Assembly (NCBI GenBank): GCA_036346375.1
Contig: CM070508.1
Coordinates: 41,250,862 to 41,314,861 of the forward strand
DNA: 64,000 bases
Origin: Guadua angustifolia
Lineage: Eukaryota; Streptophyta; Magnoliopsida; Poales; Poaceae
Direction of reading: 5' to 3'
The notes under the pieces are model-generated. The model made no database searches. It was not told the DNA's origin and worked only from the letters and a program-made list of their open reading frames with translations. Of the stretch, positions 1-11,506 are shown piece after piece; within the stretch, counting starts at the first letter, position 1; every line of letters begins with the position of its first letter. Made by a program: the position numbers and the translations under genes.

Positions 1-1526
1 TTGACATGCAGGCCATTAATACAAATATAGACATCCTTGGGCTGCAATTAAGCATGACACGCAGGCCATGAAAATTACACACATGCATCACATACATAAG
101 AAGCCATACTATTCACATCAATCCTGCAAAAACAAGCTTTGGATAGAATCACATTCTACCAATCGGTTTGAACTCGCAACAAATTATAAGGTGCTGTACA
201 CATACGGCGGTCCCTATGGAAAACATAGATCAAATCATGAATCCGACCATGGAAAACCTCTTCGGGTTAATCATATTAGCCCTATTTTTTACCATAGATC
301 CGTGTTGACCAATCCTATTGATCTTCGCATGCTGCTTGTGGCTTTACGTTTCACGGTCTACCCCGATGGCGGAAAAACGATCGGTAGGAACATCACACGC
401 CGGAGCGCTAGCACTGGCTGTGCAGTTCTGGGCAAAGGAGGGTGGCGGCTAGGGTTTCGGGAATTCCGAATTCCTCTTATCTCCCATCATATCCGGAAAG
501 CCATCACCTCCCTTTATAAAGACGTGCCATAACAGGTCTCAACTCCTTGAAGCCCATTAGGAACTCTAATCCCATTACAACTCGGATTCCTACCCGTATT
601 GGTTACAGCCCCTTAAGTGTGCGACCCTATAGATTCACATGCATGTAGACATGATTCAAATACCTCTATCGACCATCGAGTACACCTACTCGATGATCAA
701 GTACTTGACCAATAGTCGGTAGCGACCCCTAGCAGGACTTGCCGACTCCTAAGTACATGTAAAGATCGGACGAACCTCAACAATGTTATATATGCATTTC
801 CTTTTGCCTCACGATATCGGTCAAACCCAAGGCAAGTTATTGTCATCCTTGTTTGGATGGCTCAACTACTCTTTCTCGATGCTGTGACTTGGATTCCCCG
901 AATGATTCGAGTAACTCTTTAACTCGATCACTTGAGTAACTCTTTACTCGAGTAGCATGGCCATGCATTTCTAGAATCTGATCACTCGAGAAGCCTAGAG
1001 ATATCTCTCCCGTTGTATGGAGGGGCAAATCCTATCTTGGTCGACCACGCCTCGCAGCATGTTTCATGACAAACCCGAAAGCCATCTTTATAACTACCCA
1101 GTTATGGAGTAGCATTCGATGACCCCTAAGTAAGCCATTATACATCTTGAGGACACACGACAATCTCAAATCGAAGGATATAACATACATATCATATATG
1201 AGATCAACTGATGACATGAAAGAATACAACGTTCTCACAGTGTCTCATAGTGGGTCGATGTCCAACACCATATTCTCTAACATGTGTCCATATTATTAGT
1301 TTGATATCTCCATATCTATGACCCATGAAACATGATCATCAACCAATACATATGCTAGTCTACTCATATGTGTCCTCATATGATTATCGACTAGGGACCC
1401 CTTTTAGAATGAACATCATAAAGATGAATACAGAGTTTCACAAACAAATCACGTACTTATTAATCAATATCCATGATGTTATTCAAAGGACAATCTAATA
1501 GTTTATGAACATGCATATTTCCAACA
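1..1526 (-). mobile_element. Angela/BARE-like Copia, 5' LTR and leader, truncated by window edge
   Basis: Read on the minus strand, the element starts at 1526 with TGTTGGAAATATGC, the opening typical of Angela/BARE LTRs. It runs parallel to the solo LTR at 53277-54725 down to about position 390. From about 388 to 1 it instead matches the leader of the right-hand element (61720-62250), including the stretch around ttaccgccatcagggt. About 300 bp of the LTR 3' end, the PBS and the first part of the leader are therefore missing. A TATA-like TTTATAAA lies at 513-520 on the minus strand. The rest of the element lies left of the window. The ORF at 68-532 lies antisense across this leader and is not a gene. 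Confidence 0.85.
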
Positions 1527-2872
1527 TGAAGAATGCTAGCAATGAATCTGTTGATGCTCTTTCTGTAGATGCTAGTTTTCTTCATGCTCACTCTACTCCA
1601 TCTTGTGCTAATTGCTCTAAACCGCTTGCTGAAATTGATGCCATGAGCACTCACCTTAGAAAGCTTTCTTCTAGAAATGATGAACTTGAAATGCATGCTT
1701 TTAAGGACCCAGTCAGCTCATGTGAGGGTTGTAGGCAACTAAAATTGACAATGAATTTTTAAATGTTAATTGTGCTAAACTTGCCAAGGACTTAATAGAT
1801 AAGTCACAAGAAAGTTGCTTGCGATATGCTGAAATTGAGGGGGACTTGGATAAAATCCAAGTCGAACTTAGGAAGAAGCTAGAAAACCAAGCCTTTAGGA
1901 TTAGAAATGCTCCTTGCGTTTCTTGTGAGGCCCTCAAGATTGAGGCAGCTATGCTGAGGGAGAAAAATGCACGTACCGAGAGTTCTTCTCTTTCTGGTTC
2001 TTCTTCTTCCTCTCTTCCCTATTCTTCATCTGCCTCTTTCTTCTGGGAGTGTGAGTATCCTATGAGCACTCTCCAGAAGTTTGTAGGTGGAAAGAAGAAG
2101 CTCAATCTCATTCTAGACCAATCTAGGATTAGCCAATTTAATCAGGGTCTAGGATTTGACTACTTGGAGCGCGCTCGGGCACATCCTTGTGGTGAGATCA
2201 TGGTAGCTCCCAAGGTGAGTACCACTGTGTTTAGGTCTACTGGTATGGTCTATGGGACTTCTGACCAGAAGGATGCTTCTCTTGTTGCTTCTGTCTCTAG
2301 TAAGGCAAAGTACACATGCACCTTCTGTAAGAAGATTGGTCACCTAGTGGATTTCTGCTTCAAGAACGCCAAGATCACTCGGTGTGGGCGTGTTGTTGGT
2401 CATAGGGGTATTCAGGGTCATCCCCAGACTCCGAGTGCTTCTAAGGCACGTACCGCTGCTAGACAAGTTGGAGAGTCACTTGTTTTTGGGCAGCGTCCAG
2501 GACTTGGTTTTCATGCTGTTTATTCGAGTTTTAGTCCTATAGCTGCTCATGGTCAGTCTACCTACTGTCCTCTTGATATTTCTCATTTTTCCCATAGAGG
2601 TAGGGATCAGCGCCGTGAGGTGTTTTCTGGTAGGAGATCCAGGCAGCCTCACTGGGGTGGTTCGGCCTTTGCACCACGACAGGCCAACCCAGTTTTGGCT
2701 CCTAGATCATCTACTAGAGTTGCTACTAATCTTCTGAGAGTTGAGCGTCAGAGAGACACTCAAGTTCAGTCTTCTTCTATGGTTGGTACTCTGAGGCGTC
2801 GTGTGGTTCAGTATTGGGTTCCCAGGTCCACACTTTATCCCAGTACTGAGTCATCTCTTTCTCTTTTGGCTT
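1527..2872 (+). pseudogene. Copia gag (SIRE type), copy 1, frameshifted
   Basis: Gag would form the retrotransposon capsid and bind its RNA. The first part (1527-1760) and the long part (1819-2872) are in different frames, so a frameshift near 1760-1815 breaks it. Visible features are Cys-rich SCEGCRQLKL, a Lys/Glu-rich helix (ESCLRYAEIEGDLDKI), a Ser-rich linker near 1981-2035, and a CCHC zinc knuckle (CTFCKKIGHLVDFC) near 2327-2368. After the knuckle comes an Arg/Ser/Gly-rich tail. The family is recognised from these blocks. The true gag start lies left of 1527. Confidence 0.8.
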
Positions 2873-2875
2873 GAT

Positions 2876-3420
2876 CAGGTTTGTCGGATAGGGAAGAAAG
2901 ATGTTTGGATTATTGACTCTGGTTGTTCTCGTCATATGACTGGAGATTCTCGCTGGTTCTCTTCCCTAGTTCGAGTCCCTGGTGATGAGTTGATCACTTT
3001 TGGGGATGCGTCTTCAGGTAGAGTCATTGCTAAAGGTACTATCTGCATTAATGAAAATTTTATTCTTAAAGATGTTGCCTTAGTAAGTAAGCTATAATAT
3101 AACTTGCTCTCTATTTCTTAGCTTATCGATGACTCTCTTGAGGTAAGCTTCAAGAGTAATGCCTATAGAATCCTTGATTCATCAGGAGGGTTAGTTTGTG
3201 GGATTTCTAGATTTGGGAGAGTCTTTCGTGCTAATTTTTCTACTTCTTTTGGAGACTCTCTTCGGTGTTTGATTGCTCCTGAGTCCCGTGATCTCTCCTT
3301 CTGGCATAGGAGACTTAGTCACATTGGCTTTGATCATTTGACCCGAGTTAGCAACAACGATCTTATTCGTGGTTTGCCAAAACTCAAGATGGTCAAAAAC
3401 TTAGTTTGCATTCCTTGTTG
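2876..3420 (+). pseudogene. Copia protease and pre-integrase fragment, copy 1
   Basis: The aspartic protease that matures Gag-Pol is marked by WIIDSGCSRHMTGD, with the catalytic Asp-Ser-Gly at 2915-2923. The frame closes at 3097. In copy 2 the same spot reads through, so copy 1 has an in-frame stop. The pre-integrase His motif (LSFWHRRLSHIGFDHL) follows at about 3296-3345. The region ends near 3420, where the zinc-binding Cys pair should be. It is clearly broken and cannot give a working pol. Confidence 0.8.
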
Positions 3421-3674
3421 CAATTGTATTCCTAGAATTAAATTGATTGCTTGTATTTAGGATTACAAATTACTATTAGACATAAATAGTTAGTGCACTT
3501 AGTGAGCCTAGTTGATTTAGGATTTAATTTGTTAAAACCTTAGTTTATTGCTTTTGCATCTATTATCATTTAGGTTTTGACATAAGAGTACTTAGGTGAG
3601 ATTTTAATTAATCGTAGAAACAATTTTTATAGCCGCCTATTCACCCCCCTCTAGTCGGCATCCTTGATCTTACA
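3421..3674 (+). repeat. Possible 3' end of a Copia LTR (remnant)
   Basis: About 250 bp of AT-rich non-coding DNA ends in ttcacccccctctagtcgg and then CTTACA. A C-rich stretch of this kind close before a terminal CA is common at the 3' end of SIRE-type LTRs, and the SIRE LTRs at 35172, 43432 and 46580 have a comparable ttcaccccctctgtt. No PBS follows and no LTR start can be placed, so this is a suggestion only. Confidence 0.3.
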
Positions 3675-3914
3675 CTTCTCCATTGACAAGCAAACAGGTT
3701 TTTGTGTCCTCTTATGGCCCCTACCGAGGGCGCAGGCCCATCCTGGGGACCATCCTCTTCTAGTCCCCATGGATGCAGGGGAGGCGGCGCAGTGCCTCCA
3801 AGGACAGGTAGTAGTAGAGTACCTGCCTCAAATGTAATAGGATAAATTTTGTTAGTTAAATTTAATGAACTCGTACTTACCTGAATTCTCGTTGTGGTGC
3901 ATGGTCTTTATTAT

Positions 3915-6604
3915 TCATGTATGAAATCTTCTCAGTTGATCAATATTCCATGAGTTGTCAAGCATCGTTCCTTCCGATGTTGAAAGCCATACTAATCCGA
4001 GTCGAGTCACTTCGACCATCACGTAGCGACCTTCCCATTTAGGTGATAGCTTATTATGGTTATCTTGCTTCTGCACCTTTCGTAGTACTAAGTCCACGGT
4101 GGCGAGCGCTCTTTCCTAGACTCTCTAGGCATGATATCTGCGTAAGGCTTGTTGATACTTGGCTGCTCAAATGGATGCTCGATCCCTGTACTCCTCGGTA
4201 GATTTACATCATCTGTCCTCACCTGCTCCTGTTCCTCTTCCGAATAGTTGTCCACATGAGGTGACCCGAATGTTAACTCAGTTGAAAGCACTACTTCTGC
4301 TCTGTAGACCAAGAAAAATGGCGTTTCACCAGTGGCTCGACTAGTCAATGTACGAGCAGCCCATAGCACCTAGGGGAGTTCTTTCACCTACCAAGTCAAG
4401 TAAGCCTTGAGTCTATCGAACACACGAGTCTTGATCCCTTGCAGGATTATGCCGTTGGCACGCTTGACTTGACCGTTACTCTGAGGGTGAGCTACGGAAG
4501 TGAAACAAAATTTGATACCCAATTCTTTGCAAAAGACTATGAAAGCATTGCTCTTGAACTGGCTACCATTGTTTGTGATTACTCTATTAGAAATACCGAA
4601 TCGAGTAACGATGCTCCTCATGAACTTTTTAGCCGCTTCTGAGGTGATGTTCCTGACGGGTTCGGCTTCAATCCACTTGGTGAATATGTCGATAGTCACA
4701 AACAGGAACTTGTAACCTCCTTAGGCTCTTGGAAATTGTCTCAAGATGTCCAAGCCCCAGACGGAGAAAGGCTAAGATAGAGGAATAGTTTGCAGGCCCT
4801 GGGCTGCTTAGGTGGTTTGCTTGCCATAAAATTGGCAACTCTCACACTTTTTCACTAGCTCGCAAGCATCCTGGAGGGCAGTCGGCTAATAAAACCCCTA
4901 CTGGAAAACTTTTTCGACTAAGGTGTGAAAGGACGCATGGTTATCGCAGATGCCTCCATGGACATCGAGCAATATTTTATTGCACTCTTCCTGAGTGATG
5001 CACTTAACGAAGATTCCGTTACTCCCCTTTTGGTAGAGCTTGCCGTCTACCAATGCGTATAGCTTGGACTTACGCGCAATTTTCTCGGCTGAGGCATCAT
5101 CATCAGGGTTCTCTTGACCTTCATATAGGCTTGGAATGGAGTCATCCAAGTTAGCTCGTGTTTGAGTAGTGCAGCTTTCGTGTCTGCAGGTTCTGCCTCG
5201 TTGACCCGACCAGGCTGCTAGTTGAGTTGGGTAGCATTTGCCTCTTGTACGGGGGGATGGATGGTTTGAGGAGTTTCTCGATGAAGACTCCTTCGGGCAT
5301 GGGCGAACGGGACGAAGTGAGCCTGGCAAATTCGTCGGTGGCAGAGTTGTCACATCACTTGACATGCCTTACCTTGAGCCCTTCGAACTTGTGCTCTACC
5401 TTGCGAATCTCATTTAGATATGCCGCCATATTGACATCCAAGCACTGGTACTCCTTCTACACTTGGTTTACAACTTGCTGTGAGTCCCCTTTCATTAGTA
5501 ATCATCTGATCCCAAGTGATGCAGCTATGTAGAGCCTGTTAACCAGTCTCTCGTTTGAAGCTTGAAAATCGAGTTGGATAGCGTATTTAAGCTCCTCACT
5601 TGTCAAGGATTTGAACACAATGCTAGACCCCAAGCCCTAAAGTGTGAGTGACCCATCGAGGAATATAGTCTAGTGGTCATCGACCATCTTGTGCTCTTTT
5701 TCTTTGACGTGCGTGCATTCCGCGATGAAGTCCGCCAACGTTCCTAACTTGATGCTGGTTCGCAGCGTGAAATCGAGGTCAAACTCGCTGAGTTCGACCG
5801 CCCACTACGCAATTCGCCCTGTCACCTCTCTGTTGCATATTACCTCCTTGAGAGGATACATCGTCATGACCATAATCTTGTGTGCTTGGAAGTAGTGCCA
5901 CAACTTTTGCGAAGTCATTAGGATGGCATCCAGCATCTTCTGCACTTAAGGGTATCGTAGCTTGGCGTCATGCAAGACCTTGCTCATGTAGTACACCGGC
6001 TTCTGGGCCTTGGCCTTTTTCTAGGGGCAATCCCGCTCGACCACCAGGATTGTGCTTACTACTTGTGGGGTAGCTGCAATGTACGAAAAGAGATCCTCTT
6101 TCTTATCAGGTGAAGTTAAAATTGATGGATACGATAAGTACCTTTTAAATCCTAAAAAACATCTTTGGTCTACTTGGTCCACTCGAAGGTGTCCTGCTTC
6201 TTGAGTAGTTTGAATAAGGGTAGCCCTCGTTCGCCCATCCGAGAGATGAATCAACTAAGGGCTGTGATGCAACCCATGAGCTTTTGCACTTCTCTCAGTG
6301 TTCGCAAAGAATCCATCTAGTCGATGGCCTTAATTTTGCATGGGTTGGCCCAATGCCTCGATTGGACACCAAGACCAAGAAGCTTGCCGGATGGAACACC
6401 GAACGTACACTTCTCGGGGTTAAGTATCATTCGATACTTCCTGAGGTTGTCGAATGTTTCATCGAGGTCGCTGATTAAGGTGCCCCCAGTTCTCGACTTG
6501 ACCATGATATCATCGACGTACGCTTCCACATTGCACCTGATTTGGGATTTCAAGAAATTTTGAATACAGAGTTGATACGTAGCACCAACACATTTTAAAC
6601 CAAA
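3915..6604 (-). pseudogene. TAT pol, unit A: RT palm, RNase H, aRNase H, integrase
   Basis: On the minus strand the RT fragment shows AYVDDIMVKS near 6500. RNase H shows YLSYPSILTS and YIAATPQVVS (6150-6060). The integrase zinc region lies at 5070-4898 (KLYQKGSNGIFVKCITQEE). The integrase core is at 4699-4388 (DIFTKWIEAEPVRNI). The C-terminal module with LSPKWEGRYVMVEVTR and QLRRF ends at 3915. Two core catalytic residues are changed: the Asp before NGSQF is Asn and the Glu after NGQV is Lys. The frame breaks repeatedly. The function would be cDNA synthesis and integration, but this copy is inactive. Confidence 0.8.
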
Positions 6605-8598
6605 TGATAATGCTCCTCATGAACTTCCTAGCCGCTTTTGAGGTGATGTTCCTGACAGGTTCGGCATCGATTCACTTAGTGAACGTGTTGATAGCTACGA
6701 ACAGAAACTTGTAACCTCCTTGGGCTCTTGGAAACAGTCTCAAGATGTCCAAGCCCCAGACAGAGAATGGCCAAGGCAGAGGAATAGTTTACAGTGGCTG
6801 GGCTGGTCTGGTGGTTTGCTTGCTGTAAAACTGGTAGCTCTTGCACTTTTTCACCAGCTCGCAAACATCCTGGAGGGCAGTCGGTCAACAGAACCCTTCT
6901 CAAAAAACTTTCCCTACTAAGGTGTGATAGGACGCATGGTTGCCGCAGATGCCTCCATGAACATCGAGCAATATCTTGTTACCCTCTTCCTGAGTGATGC
7001 ACTTCATCAAGATTCCGTTACTCCCCTTTCAGTAGAGCTTACCATCTACCAATGCGTATAGCTTGCACTTACATTCAATTTTATCGACTGTCGCATCATC
7101 GTCAAGAAGCTCTTGACCTTCAAGATAGGCTTAGAATGGAGTCATCCAAGTTGGCTCTCATTCGAGTAGTGCAGCTTCCATGTCTATGGTTTTTGCCTCG
7201 CTGACTCGATTAGACTGCTCGTCGAGTTGGGCAGCATTGGCCTCCCGTACCAAGGAGGTCAATGGTTAAGGAGTTTCTCGACGAAGACTCTTGTGGGTGT
7301 TGGTGAAAGGGACAAAGCTAGTCTGGCATGTTTGTCGGTGGTGAAATTGTCACATCATCGGATATGTCTTACCTCGAGCCCTTCAAACTTATGGTCTAGC
7401 TTGAGAACCTCATTCAGATACGCGGCCATGTTGCCGTGTGAGCCCTGGTACTCATTCTGCAAATGTTTTATGACTAGCTGTGACTCTCCTTTCACGAGTA
7501 GTCATCTGATGCCAAGTGACACGGCTATGCAGAGCCTGTTGGAAAGTCCCTATCTACAACATTGTTTGAAGCTTGGAAGTTAAGTTGGATAGCATATTTT
7601 AGCACTTCACCTGTTGGAGATTTGAGCATGATGCTAGCCTCTGAATCTTGAAGGTTAAGCAACCCATCGAAGAACATGGTCCAGTGGTTGTCGACCACCT
7701 TGTGTTCTTTTTCTTTAACGTGTGTCCACTCTGCGATAAAGTCTACTAAGGTGTCTGACTTGATGCTGGTTCGTGGCATGAAGTCAACCTTGAACTCGTT
7801 GAGTTCGACCACCCATTGCACTATTCGGCCCATCGCCTCTCGGTTGCTTATCACCTCCTTGAGCAGGTATGTCGTCATGACTATAATCTTATGTGCCTAG
7901 AAGTAGTGTCGCAACTTTTGTGAAATCATCAAGACAGCGTACAACATCTTGTACACCTGAGGGTATCGCACCTTGGCATCGTGTAAAACTTCGCTCACAT
8001 GGTATATCGGCTTCTGGACCTTAGTCTTTGCATCGGGGCAATCCCGTTTGACTACTAGGACGGTGCTTACTACTTGAGGTGTAGCTGCAATGTACAAAAA
8101 GAGCTCCTCTTTTTTGTTGGGCGAAGTTAAAATTGACGGAGATGATAGGTACCTTTTCAAATCTTAAAAAGCCTCTTTTGCCTCCTTAGTCCACTCAAAA
8201 GTATCATGCTTCTTGAGTAACTTGAAAAAGGGCAGCCCTCGTGCACCCATCCAAGAGATGAATCAGCTAAGGACAACGATACAGCCTATGAGCTTCTGCG
8301 CTTCCCTTAGTGTCTAAGAAGAACGCATCTGGTCGATGGCCTCAAAGCCTCGACTAGACACTAAGAAACCGAGAAGCTTGACGGATGGGACGCCAAATGT
8401 GCACTTCTTAGGGTTAAGCATCATTCGATACTTATTGAGGTTGTCGAATGTCTCCTCGAGGTCGCTGAATAAGGTGCTTCTAATTTTCGACTTGACTACA
8501 ATATCATCGACGTACGCTTCCACTTTGCGCCCGATTTGGGACTTCAAGCAACATTGTATGTAGTGTTGATACGTAGCACCAGCACATTTTAAACCAAA
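4614..8598 (-). repeat. Tandem duplication, two units of about 2.0 kb
   Basis: Positions 4614-6604 and 6611-8598 are diverged copies offset by about 1,997 bp. Both contain tgctcctcatgaact near the left edge, and both end on the right with cattttaaaccaaa. The copies differ by many substitutions and small indels, so the duplication is old. The left edge lies in the integrase core and the right edge in the RT. Confidence 0.8.
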
Positions 8599-8785
8599 AA
8601 GCATACATCCTCCACTTGCCATTGGGTTTCTTGACGAGGACCGGGTTTGCCAGCCACGTCAGGTGACAGACCTCTCCGATAAAGCCAGCCTTCAGAAGTT
8701 TGTTGACCTCCTCTTGTATGGCATGCTTCCTGTCTTCCACGAATCTACGTTGCTTTTGCACCACCGGCTTGGCACTTGGTTCCAC
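6605..8785 (-). pseudogene. TAT pol, unit B: deleted RT, RNase H, aRNase H, integrase start
   Basis: The RT N-terminus begins at 8785 (EEVNKLLKAGFIGEV, NPVLVKKPNGKWRM). It then jumps near 8600, with a frame change, to FGLKCAGATYQ, so the segment with the first catalytic Asp is deleted. EAYVDDIVVKS follows (about 8520). RNase H is at 8160-7525 (VSTVLVVKRDCP, RYPQVYKML) and the second RNase H start (WTMFFDG) is near 7680. Integrase pieces continue to KFMRSI near 6610, where the sequence is joined to the RT of unit A. Confidence 0.8.
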
Positions 8786-8965
8786 AACTAATCGATACTA
8801 AATCACCTCCTTGGGAAGCCCGGGCATATCGAACGGTTGCCATGCAAACACGTTGTAGTTTTCTTGAAGGAAAGTGACGAGCTCAAGTTCCTATTTAGGG
8901 TCGAGGTCAGCACTTACCTTGATTGTAATCACCAAGCAATGCTCAATACCTGTTTAAACACGATG

Positions 8966-9934
8966 CTATCCGTTAAGGTTTCAACACTAGTGCCACTGGT
9001 TACCACATCCAAGGGCCCCCTCTTGCGCCATGTGAGCCACCCAATACGAGGACTGGTTACCACTACCCGGTCTCACACCACCACTAGTAGCACCAACGTT
9101 TAGACACAACAAATTAATTAGCAAGCTCTGTCCCATACCAGACTTGTGGTTGTATGAAAAACTCAGATCAAATTCTTGAAAGGTTAAGTCCTTAATTGAC
9201 CAAGGCAAAACTAACCAAAAACCAACATATCATGAACCACTGTTATCATAAAAACAATGTGACCGCCCAAGTGCCACATTAGCCCACCACAAATACATGC
9301 CACTCCCCAGTATAAATCATTTTACCACCCTAGTTGATTAATGCACCATGTGTCATCAACAACACCAACATTGTGTAATGATACCCGACACACAATTAAT
9401 AAACATATTCCATAGTCATTAAGCAAGATTAATCATTTTTACATAAAATGGTATCTGGTTGCATGGCTAAGCATTCTACAAGCGTTCTAACTCACCATGT
9501 TGTCCATTATAGCTACCAACTAATACCAAACCATCCTAGGGTGACAAATGAAGTATGACATGACAACGTGGATATAATTCGAAGTGGACAATTAACTACT
9601 CCCAACATAATTGAAACCGATGATAATCAAAATAGCATGCGATATTTTAAAACAACATAATATTTAAAGCATGGGTTCAACATGATCAAAGCACAACTTG
9701 CCTTTGAAAGGTTCTGACTCATGCTCTGGACCTTGCTCAGGCGCTGCATCCTCAACCATGAACTCACTGAGCAACTCGACGTCTATGTGTAACGAGTGAG
9801 AAAGCAATAAATAGCAAATATAGAGAGTAGGATCAACTCCAAAAATTAAATAAAATTCACCATTAAATAGAGCATGATTTTACAATTTTTAGAAACTAGA
9901 ATCACCTCAATCAGAGTTTGGATGCCAAATATAT
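8966..9934 (-). repeat. Tekay-type LTR fragment
   Basis: There is no gene here. Segments match other Tekay-type LTRs in the window: aaggtttcaacact with ggttacc...cccctcttgcgcc (compare the complement of 24275-24345), then gtcccataccagac...tggttgta (compare 16050 and 29335), and an AT-rich zone before tttttagaaactagaatca (compare 16660). The fragment breaks at 9934, where a CRM-like LTR begins. Confidence 0.65.
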
Positions 9935-10676
9935 TGATGAGACCATGACGGCCCAGCAAGCCATATTTCAACCTCAAGCTAAGACAAGGGCGCAATAACT
10001 TCTGACGCTCCAAAACTAGTCCGAGATCAAGCCCAAATCGTTCACGAGTCCAGTTCAGCCTCTAGGAGCAGTCCAAAAAATGACCATATCTAGGTCATAC
10101 GAAGTCCGTTTGAGGCGTTTTTGGACTCTATGAAGAAGCCCACGATGAGAGCTTTCCAACAGAAGTAGTTTCACATTCAAACTCCTTCTGGATCGACAGG
10201 AATCATCAAAACAATATAACGAACAGAATTTGCCTGCTACGGCGACACCTCCACTTGGGCCCAAAGGCCTTGTACGACCTAGGGTTGCACGGCCACCCCC
10301 TTGGCCACCTCCTTTGCCTTCATTCTCTTATATATTCAGTAGCCGTCGCTAGAATAGATAGGTTTTGCTAAGATTACAACTAGACACTTTGTCAGTTCTT
10401 CACTGTTCATCGGTTTGTGGAATCCCAACTTGTGTGCTTAATATAATTCTCAATTCAGATTGCATCTTCTACGTTCTTGCTTGTGTTCTCGATTGGCATG
10501 TAGGGATAAGCCTTCTTGGCGGGGTCAACCGTGCTTGTGCATGGTTGATAATCAACCGTGGTGTAGCAAATGCAGTGTTCGAATCAGTTTTGATTAGAAG
10601 CCGGATCGTCAACGTCGAGTTCTCCACCAATCGAATTAGTACTACCTATCAGAAGATCGGGACACCGTTCGCATCA
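9935..10676 (+). mobile_element. CRM-like gypsy 5' LTR, plus strand
   Basis: The LTR starts with TGATGAGACCATG and ends ...GCATCA at 10676. A TGGTATCAGAGCC PBS follows after 2 bp. It is related to the LTR at 11507-12425: both share a ctaggagcagt block, a tatattcagtagccg box and the last 180 bp (roughly 85% similar by eye). The left boundary is chosen from the TGATG start seen in the other copies. The candidate TSD on the left is TATAT. Its own 3' part is not in the window. Confidence 0.65.
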
Positions 10677-10678
10677 AG

Positions 10679-10691
10679 TGGTATCAGAGCC
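10679..10691 (+). other. Primer-binding site (tRNA-iMet type)
   Basis: TGGTATCAGAGCC lies 2 bp after the LTR end. It is the standard plant initiator-Met tRNA complement used to prime minus-strand cDNA synthesis. It fixes the LTR's 3' boundary and its plus-strand orientation. Confidence 0.85.
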
Positions 10692-11491
10692 TCAATTGCC
10701 CGATAGGTAATTCTTGTATCCCCACTTTTATTTTGCCATCGTCCTAGAGTCCAGAAAGGTTGCCTCACAAAAAGTTCATCATCGATTCCACTGTCCATCA
10801 ACCCCTTGTGCCTTTGCCGAAAGATTTGACAGAACGGGACAGCAAACTTCCAGGGCCCAAAACTCAGTCTTAGAGGCCTTTTTTGAGGGTCAAAAATTGC
10901 ACAAGTCAAAAGACATGTGGAATTTTCAGATGCGTGTCGTCGTCCCCTTCGAAACAAAAAAAGTAGACCCAAATTGGAGTTCGTATGCAAAAGTTATGCC
11001 AGTTTTAGTGAACATTGCACAACTTGGAATTGCTCGCGAATTCAGTTCTTTCTCCCGGTTAGGGCTAGAATAGGATGGGGTTTGTGGGTGAAGAAGGATG
11101 GTCAGCGGTGCAGGGCAATTGACTCAAGGCAGCTCGTGACCTATCTAGGGTTGGGTTATATAATGCAGAGCAGCGGCAAGGACCAACCGAGAAGAATTCG
11201 GTTCGGTTCTAGGGTTGGCGACGATGGAATGATAATTGATGCAGAACAAAAAAACTAGGGCAACGGACAGGGTCAACTAGCAACTAGGATCACGACCTCA
11301 AACCAGCAACAAGACGATGACTATGGATCAATACTCAACAATACGATACTGAAAACGAAATTGCAAGGCTCAAAGGGTTGTAGGACAGCGAAATCGTTGA
11401 TGAACTTTTTGTGGGACAATTTTTTTCTGGACTCTAGGACAATGGCAAAACAAAACTAAAGGGGATACAATGATACCTGACGGGAAACCGA
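10692..11491. other. Fused leader regions between two facing LTRs, no gene
   Basis: The first about 130 bp (10692-10820) and the complement of the last about 130 bp (11360-11491) match each other, including gtcctagagtccagaaa and acaaaaagttcatca. They are the leaders of two elements of one family in opposite orientation. The middle (about 10830-11350) is unmatched and non-coding. Small ORFs here overlap on both strands and have no family signature. Confidence 0.6.
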
Positions 11492-11504
11492 GGCTCTGAT
11501 ACCA
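11492..11504 (-). other. Primer-binding site (tRNA-iMet type), minus strand
   Basis: The plus strand reads ggctctgatacca, so the minus strand reads TGGTATCAGAGCC. It sits 2 bp inside the LTR that ends at 11507. It faces the PBS at 10679-10691 across about 800 bp. Confidence 0.85.
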
Positions 11505-11506
11505 CT

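Larger units (their letters stand above)
1527..3420 (+). mobile_element. SIRE/Maximus-type Copia, copy 1 (gag to pre-integrase fragment)
   Basis: This is coding DNA of a Copia element whose gag has the long coiled-coil character of the SIRE (Opie/Ji-like) lineage. Its product is nearly the same as copy 2 at 12426-13760. The 5' part was cut by the Angela-like insertion ending at 1526. Homology to copy 2 stops near 3420, inside the zinc-binding segment of the pre-integrase domain. No RT, RNase H or 3' LTR follows. It is a dead fragment. Confidence 0.85.
3675..8965 (-). mobile_element. TAT/Retand (RIRE2-like) Ty3-gypsy remnant, minus strand
   Basis: The pol of a TAT-lineage Ty3-gypsy element is read right to left: RT start near 8785, RT YVDD, RNase H, second RNase H, integrase zinc domain, integrase core and integrase C-terminus ending at 3915. 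The block from RT to mid-integrase is present twice in tandem. No LTR, PBS or gag can be seen. The right side abuts a Tekay-type LTR fragment near 8966, and the left 240 bp (3675-3911) show no coding match. Many stops and frameshifts show that it is old. Confidence 0.85.

Noticed and set aside
68..532. 154-codon plus-strand ORF at the left edge
   Set aside because: It lies antisense across the leader and LTR of a minus-strand Copia element and has no motif.
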